Below are positions 40,978 through 48,322 of a DNA stretch of 64,000 bases, one piece after another (position 1 is the first letter of the stretch; every line of letters starts with the position of its first letter). The position numbers and the translations under genes were made by a program. This DNA comes from JABMRF01 sp964434235 (GTDB taxonomy: Bacteria > Patescibacteriota > Patescibacteriia > UBA11705 > JABHMO01), in contig CAYSUN010000002.1 in the NCBI GenBank assembly GCA_964434235.1, forward strand, positions 23,212 through 87,211, given 5' to 3'. Below the pieces are notes generated by a model, which saw nothing but the letters and a program-made list of their open reading frames with translations, was not told the origin of the DNA and ran no database searches.

Positions 40978-41053
40978 GGGCCCGTAGCTCAGGGGTTAGA
41001 GCACCACGCTTATAACGTGGGGGTCATGGGTTCAATCCCCATCGGGCCTACCA
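40978..41053 (+). tRNA. tRNA-Ile, anticodon UAU
   Basis: Full cloverleaf: acceptor GGGCCCG / CGGGCCT, D arm GCTC...GAGC, anticodon stem CCACG / CGTGG with loop CTTATAA, T arm ATGGG-TTCAATC-CCCAT, A73 and an encoded CCA end. Loop positions 34-36 are TAT, so it reads AUA (Ile). Most bacteria read AUA with a CAU tRNA modified by TilS instead. Confidence 0.93.
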
Positions 41054-41120
41054 ATTTTTCACTAAAGCTACGAATGGCACGTCCATTTACGCTTGTGAGT
41101 TTTTGAATAATAAAATTTAA

Positions 41121-41197
41121 GGACGCTTAGCTCAGTTGGTTAGAGCGCATCGTTGACGTCGATGAGGTCAGAAGTTCGACTCTTCTAGCGTCCACCA
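41121..41197 (+). tRNA. tRNA-Val, anticodon GAC
   Basis: Full cloverleaf: acceptor GGACGCT / AGCGTCC, D arm GCTC / GAGC, anticodon stem CATCG / CGATG with loop TTGACGT, T arm AGAAG-TTCGACT-CTTCT, A73 and encoded CCA. Anticodon GAC reads GUC and GUU (Val). 67 nt after tRNA-Ile, probably cotranscribed. Confidence 0.93.
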
Positions 41198-41320
41198 TGT
41201 AGTACATGCTTCGCATGACTACATGGTAAACCGATCTTAGGTCTACATGGTAAACCATAATAAAAAATTATTACGCATGTTTATAGAAAAAGTTATTTGG
41301 ATCACAAGGTGAATTGCAAG

Positions 41321-41344
41321 AGAACCGTTTTAGGTTCTTTTTTG
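41321..41344 (+). terminator. Intrinsic terminator downstream of the tRNAs
   Basis: AGAACC / GGTTCT stem followed by six Ts. Confidence 0.85.
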
Positions 41345-41541
41345 ATTCAAGGAAAAACGCCAGCAAGGCTGGCGGAAAGTAAAGCTTTTGAAATGTGTAA
41401 TTTATCCGACTAAAGCCGGGCGAATAGCTTGAGATACTTATTTTATTTTTAAGATAGTAATTTTTTGTTGTCGCCCTTCGGCATGCTCAGGGTGACAAAA
41501 GTTATTTTTTGTTTTGGTAGCTTGGTAATTAGTCATTATTT

Positions 41542-41550
41542 TGCTAATAT
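41542..41550 (+). promoter_or_regulatory. Extended -10 promoter, leaderless type (helicase gene)
   Basis: TGCTAATAT with the hexamer at 41545-41550, exactly 6 nt before the ATG at 41557. Confidence 0.5.
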
Positions 41551-41556
41551 ATACTC

Positions 41557-42888
41557 ATGCCAATTAAATTTTGTAAAAAAGCTAAAGAGGTGATAGACCT
41601 AGTAGAAAATTCTAATCGGAGTTTTTTTGTAACAGGAAAAGCTGGGACGGGTAAGTCAACTTTGCTTGAGTATATTCGTTTATATAATAAAAAGAAATCA
41701 GTAGTAATTGCGCCAACTGGTATTTCAGCGATTAATGTTAATGGTGAAACAATCCATTCATTTTTTAATTTAAAACCTGGTTATGAAAAAGATGAAGCAA
41801 GGAAAATGAAGATTGATGATAAAAAAAAACAAAAATTTGCTCGATTAAAAACAATTTTTTTGGATGAAGTTTCAATGGTGCGAGCTGATGTGCTCGATGC
41901 TATGGACATTGTGCTTCGTCGAGCTAGAGGTAATAATGAACCGTTCGGGGGAATTCAAATGGTTTTTTTTGGTGATTTATATCAATTGCCTCCAGTTATA
42001 ACAAATGATGATCGTGAACAATTTTTTACTGAATATCCATCGCCGTATTTTTTCGCGGCAGAAGTTTTTCGAGGTCAAAAAAATATTTTTGACGTAGCGT
42101 TTGAATTGCTTATTATTGAACTAAATACGGTTTATAGACAAAAAGAGCGTAATTTTATTGATGTTTTGAATGCGGTCAGGGAAAATAGAGTAGAGGATAA
42201 ACATTTACAATTATTAAATTCTAGAGTGAACAGAAACTTTATTCCGCCAGCAGATGAAAAATATATTTATTTAGTTACAACCAATGCTGAAGCAAAAAGA
42301 ATTAATGAAATAGAAATGAAAAAATTAGGGCAGGAGGAACTACATTTTTCAGCTGAGCAAGAAGGCAAAGTGCCAAAAAGTTTATATCCGAATGATGAAC
42401 AAATAACGTTGAGTGAAGGTGCTCAAGTAATGTTTATTTGCAATGATCGTGATCGTCGATGGGTGAATGGAACGCTCGGGCGAATTAAAGAAATTAGTTT
42501 AGAATATGATTATGAATTGGATCGCGAAGAGTATGTTATTCGAGTGGAAAAAGAAAATAAAGAAGTGGTGGAAGTTAAACGTCATGTTTGGGAAATCTCT
42601 AAATATGTTTTTAAAAGTGGACAGTTTGAACGAGAACAAATTGGTAAATATGAGCAAGTGCCTTTGCGGTTGGCGTGGGCGATTACAGTTCATAAAAGTC
42701 AAGGAAAAACATTTGAAAAGGTAATAATTGATTTTGGTCGTGGAACCTTTGCGCATGGGCAAAGTTATGTGGCTCTTAGCCGATGCACAACGCTTGAAGG
42801 TATGGTTTTGAAGCGTCCGATAAGTAGATCAACAATTATTATGGATCAGCAAGTTAGTGATTTTCATCAGGGGAATAAGATTTTTTAG
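41557..42888 (+). CDS. PIF1-like superfamily 1B DNA helicase
   Basis: 443 residues. Walker A VTGKAGTGKST (about residues 26-36), motif Ia VVIAPTGISAINV, Walker B IFLDEVSMVRAD, motif III GDLYQLPPV, and C-terminal motifs VHKSQGKTF and YVALSRCTTLEGM. PIF1/RecD2-type helicases unwind 5'-3' and act on forks, G-quadruplexes and recombination intermediates. It is a compact form without the accessory C-terminal domain found in many CPR homologues. Possibly leaderless; standalone. Confidence 0.92.
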   Translation: MPIKFCKKAKEVIDLVENSNRSFFVTGKAGTGKSTLLEYIRLYNKKKSVVIAPTGISAINVNGETIHSFFNLKPGYEKDEARKMKIDDKKKQKFARLKTIFLDEVSMVRADVLDAMDIVLRRARGNNEPFGGIQMVFFGDLYQLPPVITNDDREQFFTEYPSPYFFAAEVFRGQKNIFDVAFELLIIELNTVYRQKERNFIDVLNAVRENRVEDKHLQLLNSRVNRNFIPPADEKYIYLVTTNAEAKRINEIEMKKLGQEELHFSAEQEGKVPKSLYPNDEQITLSEGAQVMFICNDRDRRWVNGTLGRIKEISLEYDYELDREEYVIRVEKENKEVVEVKRHVWEISKYVFKSGQFEREQIGKYEQVPLRLAWAITVHKSQGKTFEKVIIDFGRGTFAHGQSYVALSRCTTLEGMVLKRPISRSTIIMDQQVSDFHQGNKIF

Positions 42889-42894
42889 TAAGTT

Positions 42895-43013
42895 TTAATC
42901 AGAGAATAGGAATAAGGTTAAAACTATAAAAATTACAAAGAAGATTTACTTGTTTATGTGTTAGCTGATAGTGAGTTTGTTGTTATTGTAAAATAACTTT
43001 GCGTAGGTTTTTG
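42895..43013 (+). pseudogene. Remnant of an S51-peptidase gene 3' end
   Basis: The last ~20 codons read KEDLLVYVLADSEFVVIVK and stop at 42994-42996, almost the same as the end of the intact gene (KEDLPVYVLADSEFAVIVK). Similarity continues past the stop (AACTTTGxGTAGGTTTT) and, more weakly, upstream to about 42895. No start or catalytic part is left. Confidence 0.75.
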
Positions 43014-43067
43014 AAAGAAAAACCTTTGATTAAGAAAGTAATTTGTCCTTCGGAGAGTTGCTTTACG

Positions 43068-43148
43068 TTGTCGCCCTTCGGTAAACCTGCCTGCCGGCAG
43101 GCAGGCTCCTACCTTCGACAAGTCTACGGTAGGCAGGCAGGGTGACAA
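43068..43148. repeat. Nested palindromic repeat
   Basis: The outer ends TTGTCGCCC / GGGTGACAA match the short element at 41468-41498. Inside is the perfect palindrome CCTGCCTGCCGGCAGGCAGG (43086-43105) and a CTACC/GGTAG hairpin. It looks like one repeat inserted into another. Confidence 0.85.
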
Positions 43149-43265
43149 TATGCCCTTTACCCTGAACCGTTTGATTGAAATGAAGATTGGCTTAGGGTAA
43201 AACCAGCCGTGCTATTTATGTATTTAGTAATAAATAAAATAAAATTGATAAATAATTTTAAATTT

Positions 43266-43790
43266 ATGATTTCAATTTGGAAAAAAATTAAAGAAGAACC
43301 ATTTAAAGCTGGTTTTCGTAAATTAATAAAAAAAACTTTTCAATTGTCGGATCAAAGAGTAGTGGATTTTGATATAAAAAATGAAGGTCCAGTGGTGTGT
43401 GCCTTGGTAATAACAAAAGATAACAAGGTTGTTTTGGTTAAACAGTTTAGACCTGGTCCAGAAAAAATATTATTAGAATTACCTGGTGGAATGATTGAAG
43501 CTGGAGAAGAGGCAGAAAAAGCAATGGCCAGAGAATTGCTTGAAGAAACTGGTTATGCTGGTGAAATTAAATTCGTGGGCACAAGTTTAGATTGTGCTTA
43601 TTCAACTATGTTAAGATGTAATTTTGTGGTTATTAATTGTGAAAAAATACAAGAACAAAAGTTGGATGAAAACGAATTTGCTGAAGTCGTGGAGATGCCA
43701 ATGGTTGAATTTCGAAAACATTTACAAACTGGAGAATTAACAGATATTGAAAGTGGTTATCTGGGGTTAGATTTTTTAGGATTGTTGTAA
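43266..43790 (+). CDS. NUDIX hydrolase (ADP-ribose pyrophosphatase-like)
   Basis: 174 residues from the ATG at 43266; an upstream in-frame ATG at 43209 would add a hydrophobic, poorly conserved stretch. The NUDIX box reads GGMIEAGEEAEKAMARELLEETGY, split as G-x5-E-x7-RELLEETG, with all metal-binding Glu residues. Upstream strands (VVLVKQFRPGPEKILLELPGG in parts) match the ADP-ribose/sugar-nucleotide branch. It sits between a remnant and the intact copy of an S51 gene. Substrate uncertain. Confidence 0.87.
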   Translation: MISIWKKIKEEPFKAGFRKLIKKTFQLSDQRVVDFDIKNEGPVVCALVITKDNKVVLVKQFRPGPEKILLELPGGMIEAGEEAEKAMARELLEETGYAGEIKFVGTSLDCAYSTMLRCNFVVINCEKIQEQKLDENEFAEVVEMPMVEFRKHLQTGELTDIESGYLGLDFLGLL

Positions 43791-43821
43791 AAATTTTTTA
43801 TAATATAATAATTATTGATTT

Positions 43822-44388
43822 ATGACAAAATATATAATTCATGGTGGAGCTACCAGTATAAAAAATGAATCAAATAATAAATTTCATGCTGAATGTTTAG
43901 CTGGCTACGGACAGTTTGTTAAGTTTCTTTTGGTCTGTTATTCGCAGTTAGAGGAAAATTGGCAAACGTGTTTGGCTCAAGACAAAGAAAAATTATCAAA
44001 GGCCGAACCAGAGAAAATAATAGAGTTTGAAATTGCGAGTAAAGATCGAGAAGAATTTATCCAACAAATAAAAAGAAATGATATAATATTTTTGCGTGGT
44101 GGATTTACAGAAATGCTTTTTGCTGGTTTGCAAGGTTTGGAAAATAGAGTTGATTTGTTTGAAGAAAAAACTGTGGTGGGAACTTCAGCTGGGGCTTATT
44201 GGTTAAGTAAGTATTATTCCAGTCGTAGTTCTAATAAAATTAAACATGGTTCAGGTGTATTAAATATAAAAGTTGCTTGTCATTATACAGATGAATATAA
44301 AAACAAGGTTGAAGATTTAAAACATTATAAGGAAGATTTACCTGTTTACGTGCTAGCTGATAGCGAATTTGCTGTTATTGTAAAATAA
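43822..44388 (+). CDS. Peptidase S51-like (dipeptidase E / cyanophycinase) protein
   Basis: 188 residues. Starts TKYIIHGGATS, has FLRGGFTEMLFAGL (the G-G-x-x oxyanion region) and VVGTSAGAYWLSK with the nucleophile elbow G-T-S-A-G-A. A His is seen in ACHYTDEYK. This is the class I glutamine amidotransferase-like fold with Ser as nucleophile. At 188 residues it is shorter than dipeptidase E (about 230). Its 3' end is duplicated in decayed form at 42895-43013, before the NUDIX gene. Confidence 0.8.
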   Translation: MTKYIIHGGATSIKNESNNKFHAECLAGYGQFVKFLLVCYSQLEENWQTCLAQDKEKLSKAEPEKIIEFEIASKDREEFIQQIKRNDIIFLRGGFTEMLFAGLQGLENRVDLFEEKTVVGTSAGAYWLSKYYSSRSSNKIKHGSGVLNIKVACHYTDEYKNKVEDLKHYKEDLPVYVLADSEFAVIVK

Positions 44389-44616
44389 CTTTGAGTAGGT
44401 TTTGTAATTAAAAAGTGTACAATGTCATAGCCAAAAAAATGCCAATAAGCTGAGATGGAAAACTATTACAGATTAGAATAATTTTTTTTTCACCGCAACT
44501 GATTAAATCTATAAATATCTACAATTTGGCAAATTAACATACTTATCCCCAGGTTTCACCCAAAAAATACCGTATTACGCCTCTCCAAAATTACAACCGA
44601 ATCAGGAATTTTGAAT

Positions 44617-44677
44617 AAAAAATGTGCCTGCCTGCCGGAGCTTTATGCTAAGGCAGGTTCATATAGCACATTTTTTT
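44617..44677 (+). terminator. Terminator with a nested GC-rich palindrome
   Basis: Outer stem AATGTGC / GCACATT with flanking A and T runs; the loop region contains CTGCCT...AGGCAG. Confidence 0.7.
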
Positions 44678-44691
44678 GTTTTTAACAGGAG

Positions 44692-44700
44692 TGTTACAAT
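44692..44700 (+). promoter_or_regulatory. Extended -10 promoter
   Basis: TGTTACAAT, 31 nt before the ATG at 44732. No good -35. Confidence 0.45.
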
Positions 44701-44731
44701 ACAATTATCTAAACAATAATCTAATAATTTT

Positions 44732-45067
44732 ATGAAAAATCACACTCCAAAATCTACTAAAAATATTGTGCTTAATCCAGTTGAAAAGTTCCTTTACGCA
44801 CTTTTCCCAGATCTATTTAATCGATATTTATTTCGCAGATATGGCGCGAAATCTATGGATCTTCGCTTAGCGGCATTTTTATTCACAAAAGGTCGTGAAA
44901 ATCGAAGAGTTGATATCTTCCCGCGAGGCGGAAATCATGGTCGTAGTTTTGATCTTGTTTTGGATAATAAATTTTTAATGAGGTTTGAACAAGAGGGAGA
45001 TCATTTTGAGTTGGAATCTCTTGATTTGGGTAAGTTTAGAGATTGCGAAACCACTTGCTTTGATTAA
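44732..45067 (+). CDS. Unknown small basic protein
   Basis: 111 residues, no signal peptide. Aromatic- and Arg-rich middle (LFPDLFNRYLFRRYGAKS) followed by a strand-rich half (RVDIFPRGGNHGRSFDLVLD) and an acidic end. No domain recognised. It has its own promoter-like site and no SD. The size and codon use fit a real gene, but function cannot be inferred. Confidence 0.55.
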   Translation: MKNHTPKSTKNIVLNPVEKFLYALFPDLFNRYLFRRYGAKSMDLRLAAFLFTKGRENRRVDIFPRGGNHGRSFDLVLDNKFLMRFEQEGDHFELESLDLGKFRDCETTCFD

Positions 45068-45138
45068 TAGGAAAGAAATTAAGTTGTAAATTTAACTAAA
45101 ATAATATAAAATAAAAGTAAGATTATTATTTTTAAATT

Positions 45139-45528
45139 ATGTTTGAAAAAATTTTTGGAGGCAATAGAAAAACAGAAAAAAAATTTGAGCAAGAAGATCC
45201 TATTGATAAAAGTTTCCGTCAGGAAACAAAAGTTGAAGGTTTAATTTTAAAGGTTTATTATTCACGGACATTTAAGCAGTATGTGGTTTTTCTACCTGAT
45301 GAGGCAACATTAAAAGAACTTGATGAAAAAGAAGCAGAGGCCTTACCTTGGAATGAATTTCCTGTTGGAAAAACTGTAGCTGAGGCTAAAGCTGCATATG
45401 ATTATGTAGTTAGAATGGCTAGCGTTGTGGAAAACTCAGAAGCTCTGTTTCAGAAACTTGTGAGTTATCTTGATAAAAAACAAAACAATGTTGTTCAGAT
45501 GGAAGATTGGATAAAAGCAAATAAATAA
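45139..45528 (+). CDS. Unknown small acidic protein
   Basis: 129 residues, highly charged, no membrane helix. The N-terminal ~25 residues are Lys/Glu-rich. Then comes a strand-like stretch (KVEGLILKVYYSRTFKQYVVFLPD) and two helices. The segment TVAEAKAAYDYVVRMAS looks like an amphipathic helix. I do not recognise it. It follows the previous unknown gene by 71 nt on the same strand. Confidence 0.55.
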   Translation: MFEKIFGGNRKTEKKFEQEDPIDKSFRQETKVEGLILKVYYSRTFKQYVVFLPDEATLKELDEKEAEALPWNEFPVGKTVAEAKAAYDYVVRMASVVENSEALFQKLVSYLDKKQNNVVQMEDWIKANK

Positions 45529-45675
45529 TAGAAATCTACTAGAAATTGTGATTGTTGTAATTATTTCGTAATTAGAAAATTTTTTTAATTTAGAAATTAG
45601 TAATTTGTCATTTATTAGTTTAATTAGGTTAATTAGTATAATTAGAGTAATTCATTATTCATAATTCATTCAAAT

Positions 45676-46254
45676 ATGAGAATATTTTTAATCCACGGTT
45701 GGGACGGCTCACCAGCTGAACCTATGCACATTTGGTTGAAAGATAACTTAACCAAACTTGGTTTTGATTTTTTTGCACCAGACATGCCAAGACCCAGCAA
45801 TCCAAAAGTTCAAGCTTGGGTCAGAGAAATTAATGAAGTTGTAATTGGTCCGAACGAACAAACTTATTTTATTGGTCATAGCATGGGTTGCCAAGCAATT
45901 TTGCGTTATTTAGAATCTCAACCAGATAAAATAAAAGTCGGTGGTGTGTTTATGATTGCACCATGGATGTTCCTTGACGACGACGCTATTGCGGAAGAAG
46001 GTAAACATGCTGTAGCTGTGCAAGAAGAATGGGAAGCAACAGCCGTTGAATGGGAGAATGTAAAAGATAAAACTAAAGAATTCGTTTGTCAGTTTTCTGA
46101 TAATGATCCATTTGTACCAATAGAAAACGAAAATATTTTTGTTGAACATTTAGACGCAGATATAATTGTGGAAGAAAATAAAGGACACTTCACGGAGGCG
46201 GATGGAGTTACAGAAAATCAAACAGTAGTAGAGTGGTTTAGTGATAAAATTTAG
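45676..46254 (+). CDS. RBBP9/YdeN-family alpha/beta hydrolase
   Basis: 192 residues. Starts MRIFLIHGWDGSP, then DMPRPSNPKVQAWV, the nucleophile elbow FIGHSMGCQA (Ser near residue 76), an Asp in FSDNDPFVP and a His in NKGHFTEADG. The triad is complete and the length is normal for the family. These are small serine hydrolases of unclear substrate. The upstream 147 nt is low-complexity AT text with no other feature. A terminator follows. Confidence 0.87.
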   Translation: MRIFLIHGWDGSPAEPMHIWLKDNLTKLGFDFFAPDMPRPSNPKVQAWVREINEVVIGPNEQTYFIGHSMGCQAILRYLESQPDKIKVGGVFMIAPWMFLDDDAIAEEGKHAVAVQEEWEATAVEWENVKDKTKEFVCQFSDNDPFVPIENENIFVEHLDADIIVEENKGHFTEADGVTENQTVVEWFSDKI

Positions 46255-46271
46255 TTTAATTAAATTATAAA

Positions 46272-46300
46272 TTAGCCAAAATCTTGTGGCTTTTTTATTT
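46272..46300 (+). terminator. Intrinsic terminator of the hydrolase gene
   Basis: AGCCA / TGGCT stem followed by TTTTTTATTTT. The next gene's promoter begins at its end. Confidence 0.75.
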
Positions 46301-46327
46301 TGCATAATTTTAATAATGTGCTATTGT
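46300..46327 (+). promoter_or_regulatory. Promoter of the ATP-grasp gene
   Basis: TTGCAT (46300-46305), 16-nt spacer ending TGC, TATTGT (46322-46327). Followed by a leader with AAGGAGG at 46358-46364. Confidence 0.5.
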
Positions 46328-46369
46328 CTTGTTACTTTTAGTTCTTTTTATCAACCCAAGGAGGCAAGA

Positions 46370-47446
46370 ATGGAAATTAAAAACATTGGTGCTAAAGTAA
46401 CACTTTTAGTCATTGGTGAGCCTAAGGACTGGGATGCATATTTGAAAATGTGTCGTAATTTAAGATCTGAGAAATTAAAGAATTATAATTATGTAATTGA
46501 AACTTATGAATCTTTGGCTGAGAATAATTTGCCAACCATTGATAGTGAAGTTGTGCTAGTTTTCTTGTTTTTCCCTCATTCTCATTGGAATAAGTATATT
46601 GAGTGCAAAGGTTATACAGGCCTTTATGGCAATTGCCAATTCTATCAAAAGTTTTTGCAGTTTTGGAGTAAAATTAATATGCTGATTCTCAGTCATTATC
46701 ATGACAAAACTGTATATTACTTGAATCATCCTTTGTATATTTCAACGGATAGAGATAAGGAATTGACCAAACTTATATTGCAAGGTGCTGGCGTTAATGT
46801 CCCCGAGTCAATTTTTACCAGAGAGTATGAGCAAATTGTGCAGTTGGTGGAAGCTGGAGAAAATTTATATTTGAAAGTTCGTTATGGTTCTATGGGTAAA
46901 GGTATTACTTATGTGGAGCAGGGTAAATGGAGAACAAATTTTGAGTTTGTTGATGGAAAAATTGTCAACTGTGATTCAGAGTATAATTGGCGTTTTCATG
47001 ACATTACTGGTAATGAACAGTTCTTACGTGAACTTTTGCAAAAAGATATTGTAATTGAAAAAGCAGTACCAACTGGACTTATTCGAGGCTTTCGGTATGA
47101 TTTGCGTTTTTATGTTTTTCTTGGTCAGGTTTTGTATGTTTATGCTAGGGTTAATGATTCAGAAAGTGTAACAACGAACATTTCTCAAGGTGGACAAGGT
47201 CGTGATGCACGATTTTTACAAAATATTCCTCCTCGAGCCTTGGAAAAAGCCAAAAAGATTGCGATTAGAGCAGCCAAGGCTTTGGCTCTGGATTTGGCTG
47301 GGGTGGATGTTATGTTCAGTGCTGATTTCAAGCAAATTTATGTTGTTGAGTTGAATGCTTTTCCTGGGTATCCAAGTTCAAAGGGTTTTAACTTGTCCCG
47401 TAGAATTCTTGAAGTTCTTGATCAAACAGCTTGGGAAGTAAAATAA
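46370..47446 (+). CDS. ATP-grasp (RimK-like) ligase family protein
   Basis: 358 residues from ATG 46370, chosen because AAGGAGG lies 5 nt upstream; the in-frame ATG at 46286 lies inside the preceding terminator and would add a false hydrophobic leader. The ATP-grasp core shows NLYLKVRYGSMGKGITYV (Lys and glycine-rich loop), IVIEKAVP, GFRYDLRFYVFLG and a metal-binding end DLAGVDVMFSADFKQIYVVELNAFPGY with E and N. The N-terminal ~140 residues are unfamiliar. Such enzymes form amide bonds via acyl phosphates; the substrate is unknown. Terminator at 47457. Confidence 0.83.
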   Translation: MEIKNIGAKVTLLVIGEPKDWDAYLKMCRNLRSEKLKNYNYVIETYESLAENNLPTIDSEVVLVFLFFPHSHWNKYIECKGYTGLYGNCQFYQKFLQFWSKINMLILSHYHDKTVYYLNHPLYISTDRDKELTKLILQGAGVNVPESIFTREYEQIVQLVEAGENLYLKVRYGSMGKGITYVEQGKWRTNFEFVDGKIVNCDSEYNWRFHDITGNEQFLRELLQKDIVIEKAVPTGLIRGFRYDLRFYVFLGQVLYVYARVNDSESVTTNISQGGQGRDARFLQNIPPRALEKAKKIAIRAAKALALDLAGVDVMFSADFKQIYVVELNAFPGYPSSKGFNLSRRILEVLDQTAWEVK

Positions 47447-47456
47447 ATAGAGATGA

Positions 47457-47491
47457 ATAATAATGCGCCCGCATGAGGGCGTATTATTTTT
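47457..47491 (+). terminator. Intrinsic terminator of the ATP-grasp gene
   Basis: AATAATGCGCCC / GGGCGTATTATT stem with one wobble, followed by TTTTTG. Confidence 0.88.
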
Positions 47492-47518
47492 GCTTAAAAT
47501 TCAATTTTGTACTACTAT
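47490..47518 (+). promoter_or_regulatory. Promoter of the ABC exporter pair, leaderless type
   Basis: TTGCTT (47490-47495), 17-nt spacer, TACTAT (47513-47518), which lies exactly 6 nt before the ATG at 47525. Confidence 0.6.
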
Positions 47519-47524
47519 TAATTC

Positions 47525-48319
47525 ATGCCAATAATTGAAGTAAAAAATTTAACAAAGAAGTTTAAAGATTTCGTTGCAGTCGACGATATTTCTTTTTCAA
47601 TTGAAAAAGGTGAAGTCTTTGCTTTCCTTGGTCCGAATGGAGCAGGTAAAACAACTACAATCAAAATGTTAACAACTTTACTAAAGCCAACGAGCGGGGA
47701 TATTTATTTTGATGGTAAAAACATTGAAGAATACAATAAAGAAACAAGAGCTGGCATAGGTATTGTTTTCCAAGATCCAAGTTTAGATGATGAATTAACA
47801 GCTTATGAAAATATGTATTTTCATGCAGTTCTTTATGGTGTGACAAAAATTGGTCGAAAAGATAAAATTACTGAGTTGTTAAAATTTGTTGATCTTTGGG
47901 ATCGGCGAGATGATTTAGTTAAAACTTTTTCTGGTGGAATGAAACGTAGATTGGAAATTGCCAGAGGCTTTTTGCATGAGCCAAAAGTTTTATTTTTAGA
48001 CGAACCAACTCTTGGCCTTGATCCACAAACTCGAAATGTTATTTGGGAACGAGTTAAAAAAATAAACAAGGATAAACAGATGACCGTATTTTTAACAACT
48101 CATTATATGGTGGAAGCTGAACAAATGGCTGATAAAATTGCAATTATTGATCATGGAAAAATTATTGCTATGGGGACAGTTGATGAATTAAAAAAACAAA
48201 CTCAGACAACGTCAGTTGAAGAAGCCTTTTTGAAATTAACAGGTAAGCAAATTAGAGCTGACGAAGCTAGTTCAGTCGATCAAATGAGGAATAGAAGAAA
48301 AATGTTTACAAGACGATAA
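47525..48319 (+). CDS. ABC-2 type exporter ATP-binding protein (DrrA-like)
   Basis: 264 residues. Walker A GPNGAGKTT, Q-loop IVFQDPSLDDELTAYEN, signature FSGGMKRRLEIARG, Walker B VLFLDEPTLGLDP, H-loop TTHY. The DPSLDDELTAYEN form and the C-terminal extension with TSVEEAFLKLTG are typical of the DrrA subgroup that pairs with ABC-2 permeases. The permease gene starts 3 nt after the stop. Likely an exporter of drugs, lipids or polysaccharide; the substrate is not evident. Confidence 0.92.
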   Translation: MPIIEVKNLTKKFKDFVAVDDISFSIEKGEVFAFLGPNGAGKTTTIKMLTTLLKPTSGDIYFDGKNIEEYNKETRAGIGIVFQDPSLDDELTAYENMYFHAVLYGVTKIGRKDKITELLKFVDLWDRRDDLVKTFSGGMKRRLEIARGFLHEPKVLFLDEPTLGLDPQTRNVIWERVKKINKDKQMTVFLTTHYMVEAEQMADKIAIIDHGKIIAMGTVDELKKQTQTTSVEEAFLKLTGKQIRADEASSVDQMRNRRKMFTRR

Positions 48320-48322
48320 TTT

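Larger units (their letters stand above)
41198..41556. repeat. Spacer after the tRNAs: hairpins, terminator, palindromes
   Basis: No gene is visible. A long hairpin (41195-41226) uses the tRNA-Val CCA end as part of its left arm (CCATGTAGT / ACTACATGG, inner CATGC/GCATG). CTACATGGTAAACC is directly repeated at 41219 and 41243. A terminator is at 41321-41344. Then come CGCCAGC/GCTGGCG (41357-41373), a CCGGGC element (41402-41420) and a TTGTCGCCC / GGGTGACAA palindrome (41468-41498). Confidence 0.8.
42889..43265. repeat. Spacer with gene remnant and nested palindrome
   Basis: No intact gene. 42895-43013 is a decayed copy of the 3' end of the S51 gene at 43822-44388. 43068-43148 is a nested GC-rich palindrome. 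A further stem TTTACCCT / AGGGTAAA spans about 43153-43201. AT-rich text precedes the ATG at 43266. Confidence 0.8.
44389..44731. repeat. Spacer with palindrome-bearing terminator
   Basis: No gene is visible. It begins with AT-rich text similar to that after the S51 remnant, then unremarkable text. 44617-44677 is a terminator whose stem (AAAAAATGTGC / GCACATTTTTT) encloses a CCTGCC-family palindrome (44626-44656). An extended -10 TGTTACAAT (44692-44700) precedes the next gene. Confidence 0.75.

Noticed and set aside
46286..46369. N-terminal extension of the ATP-grasp protein resembling a signal peptide
   Set aside because: It would begin inside the terminator of the previous gene, and a perfect SD precedes the ATG at 46370.
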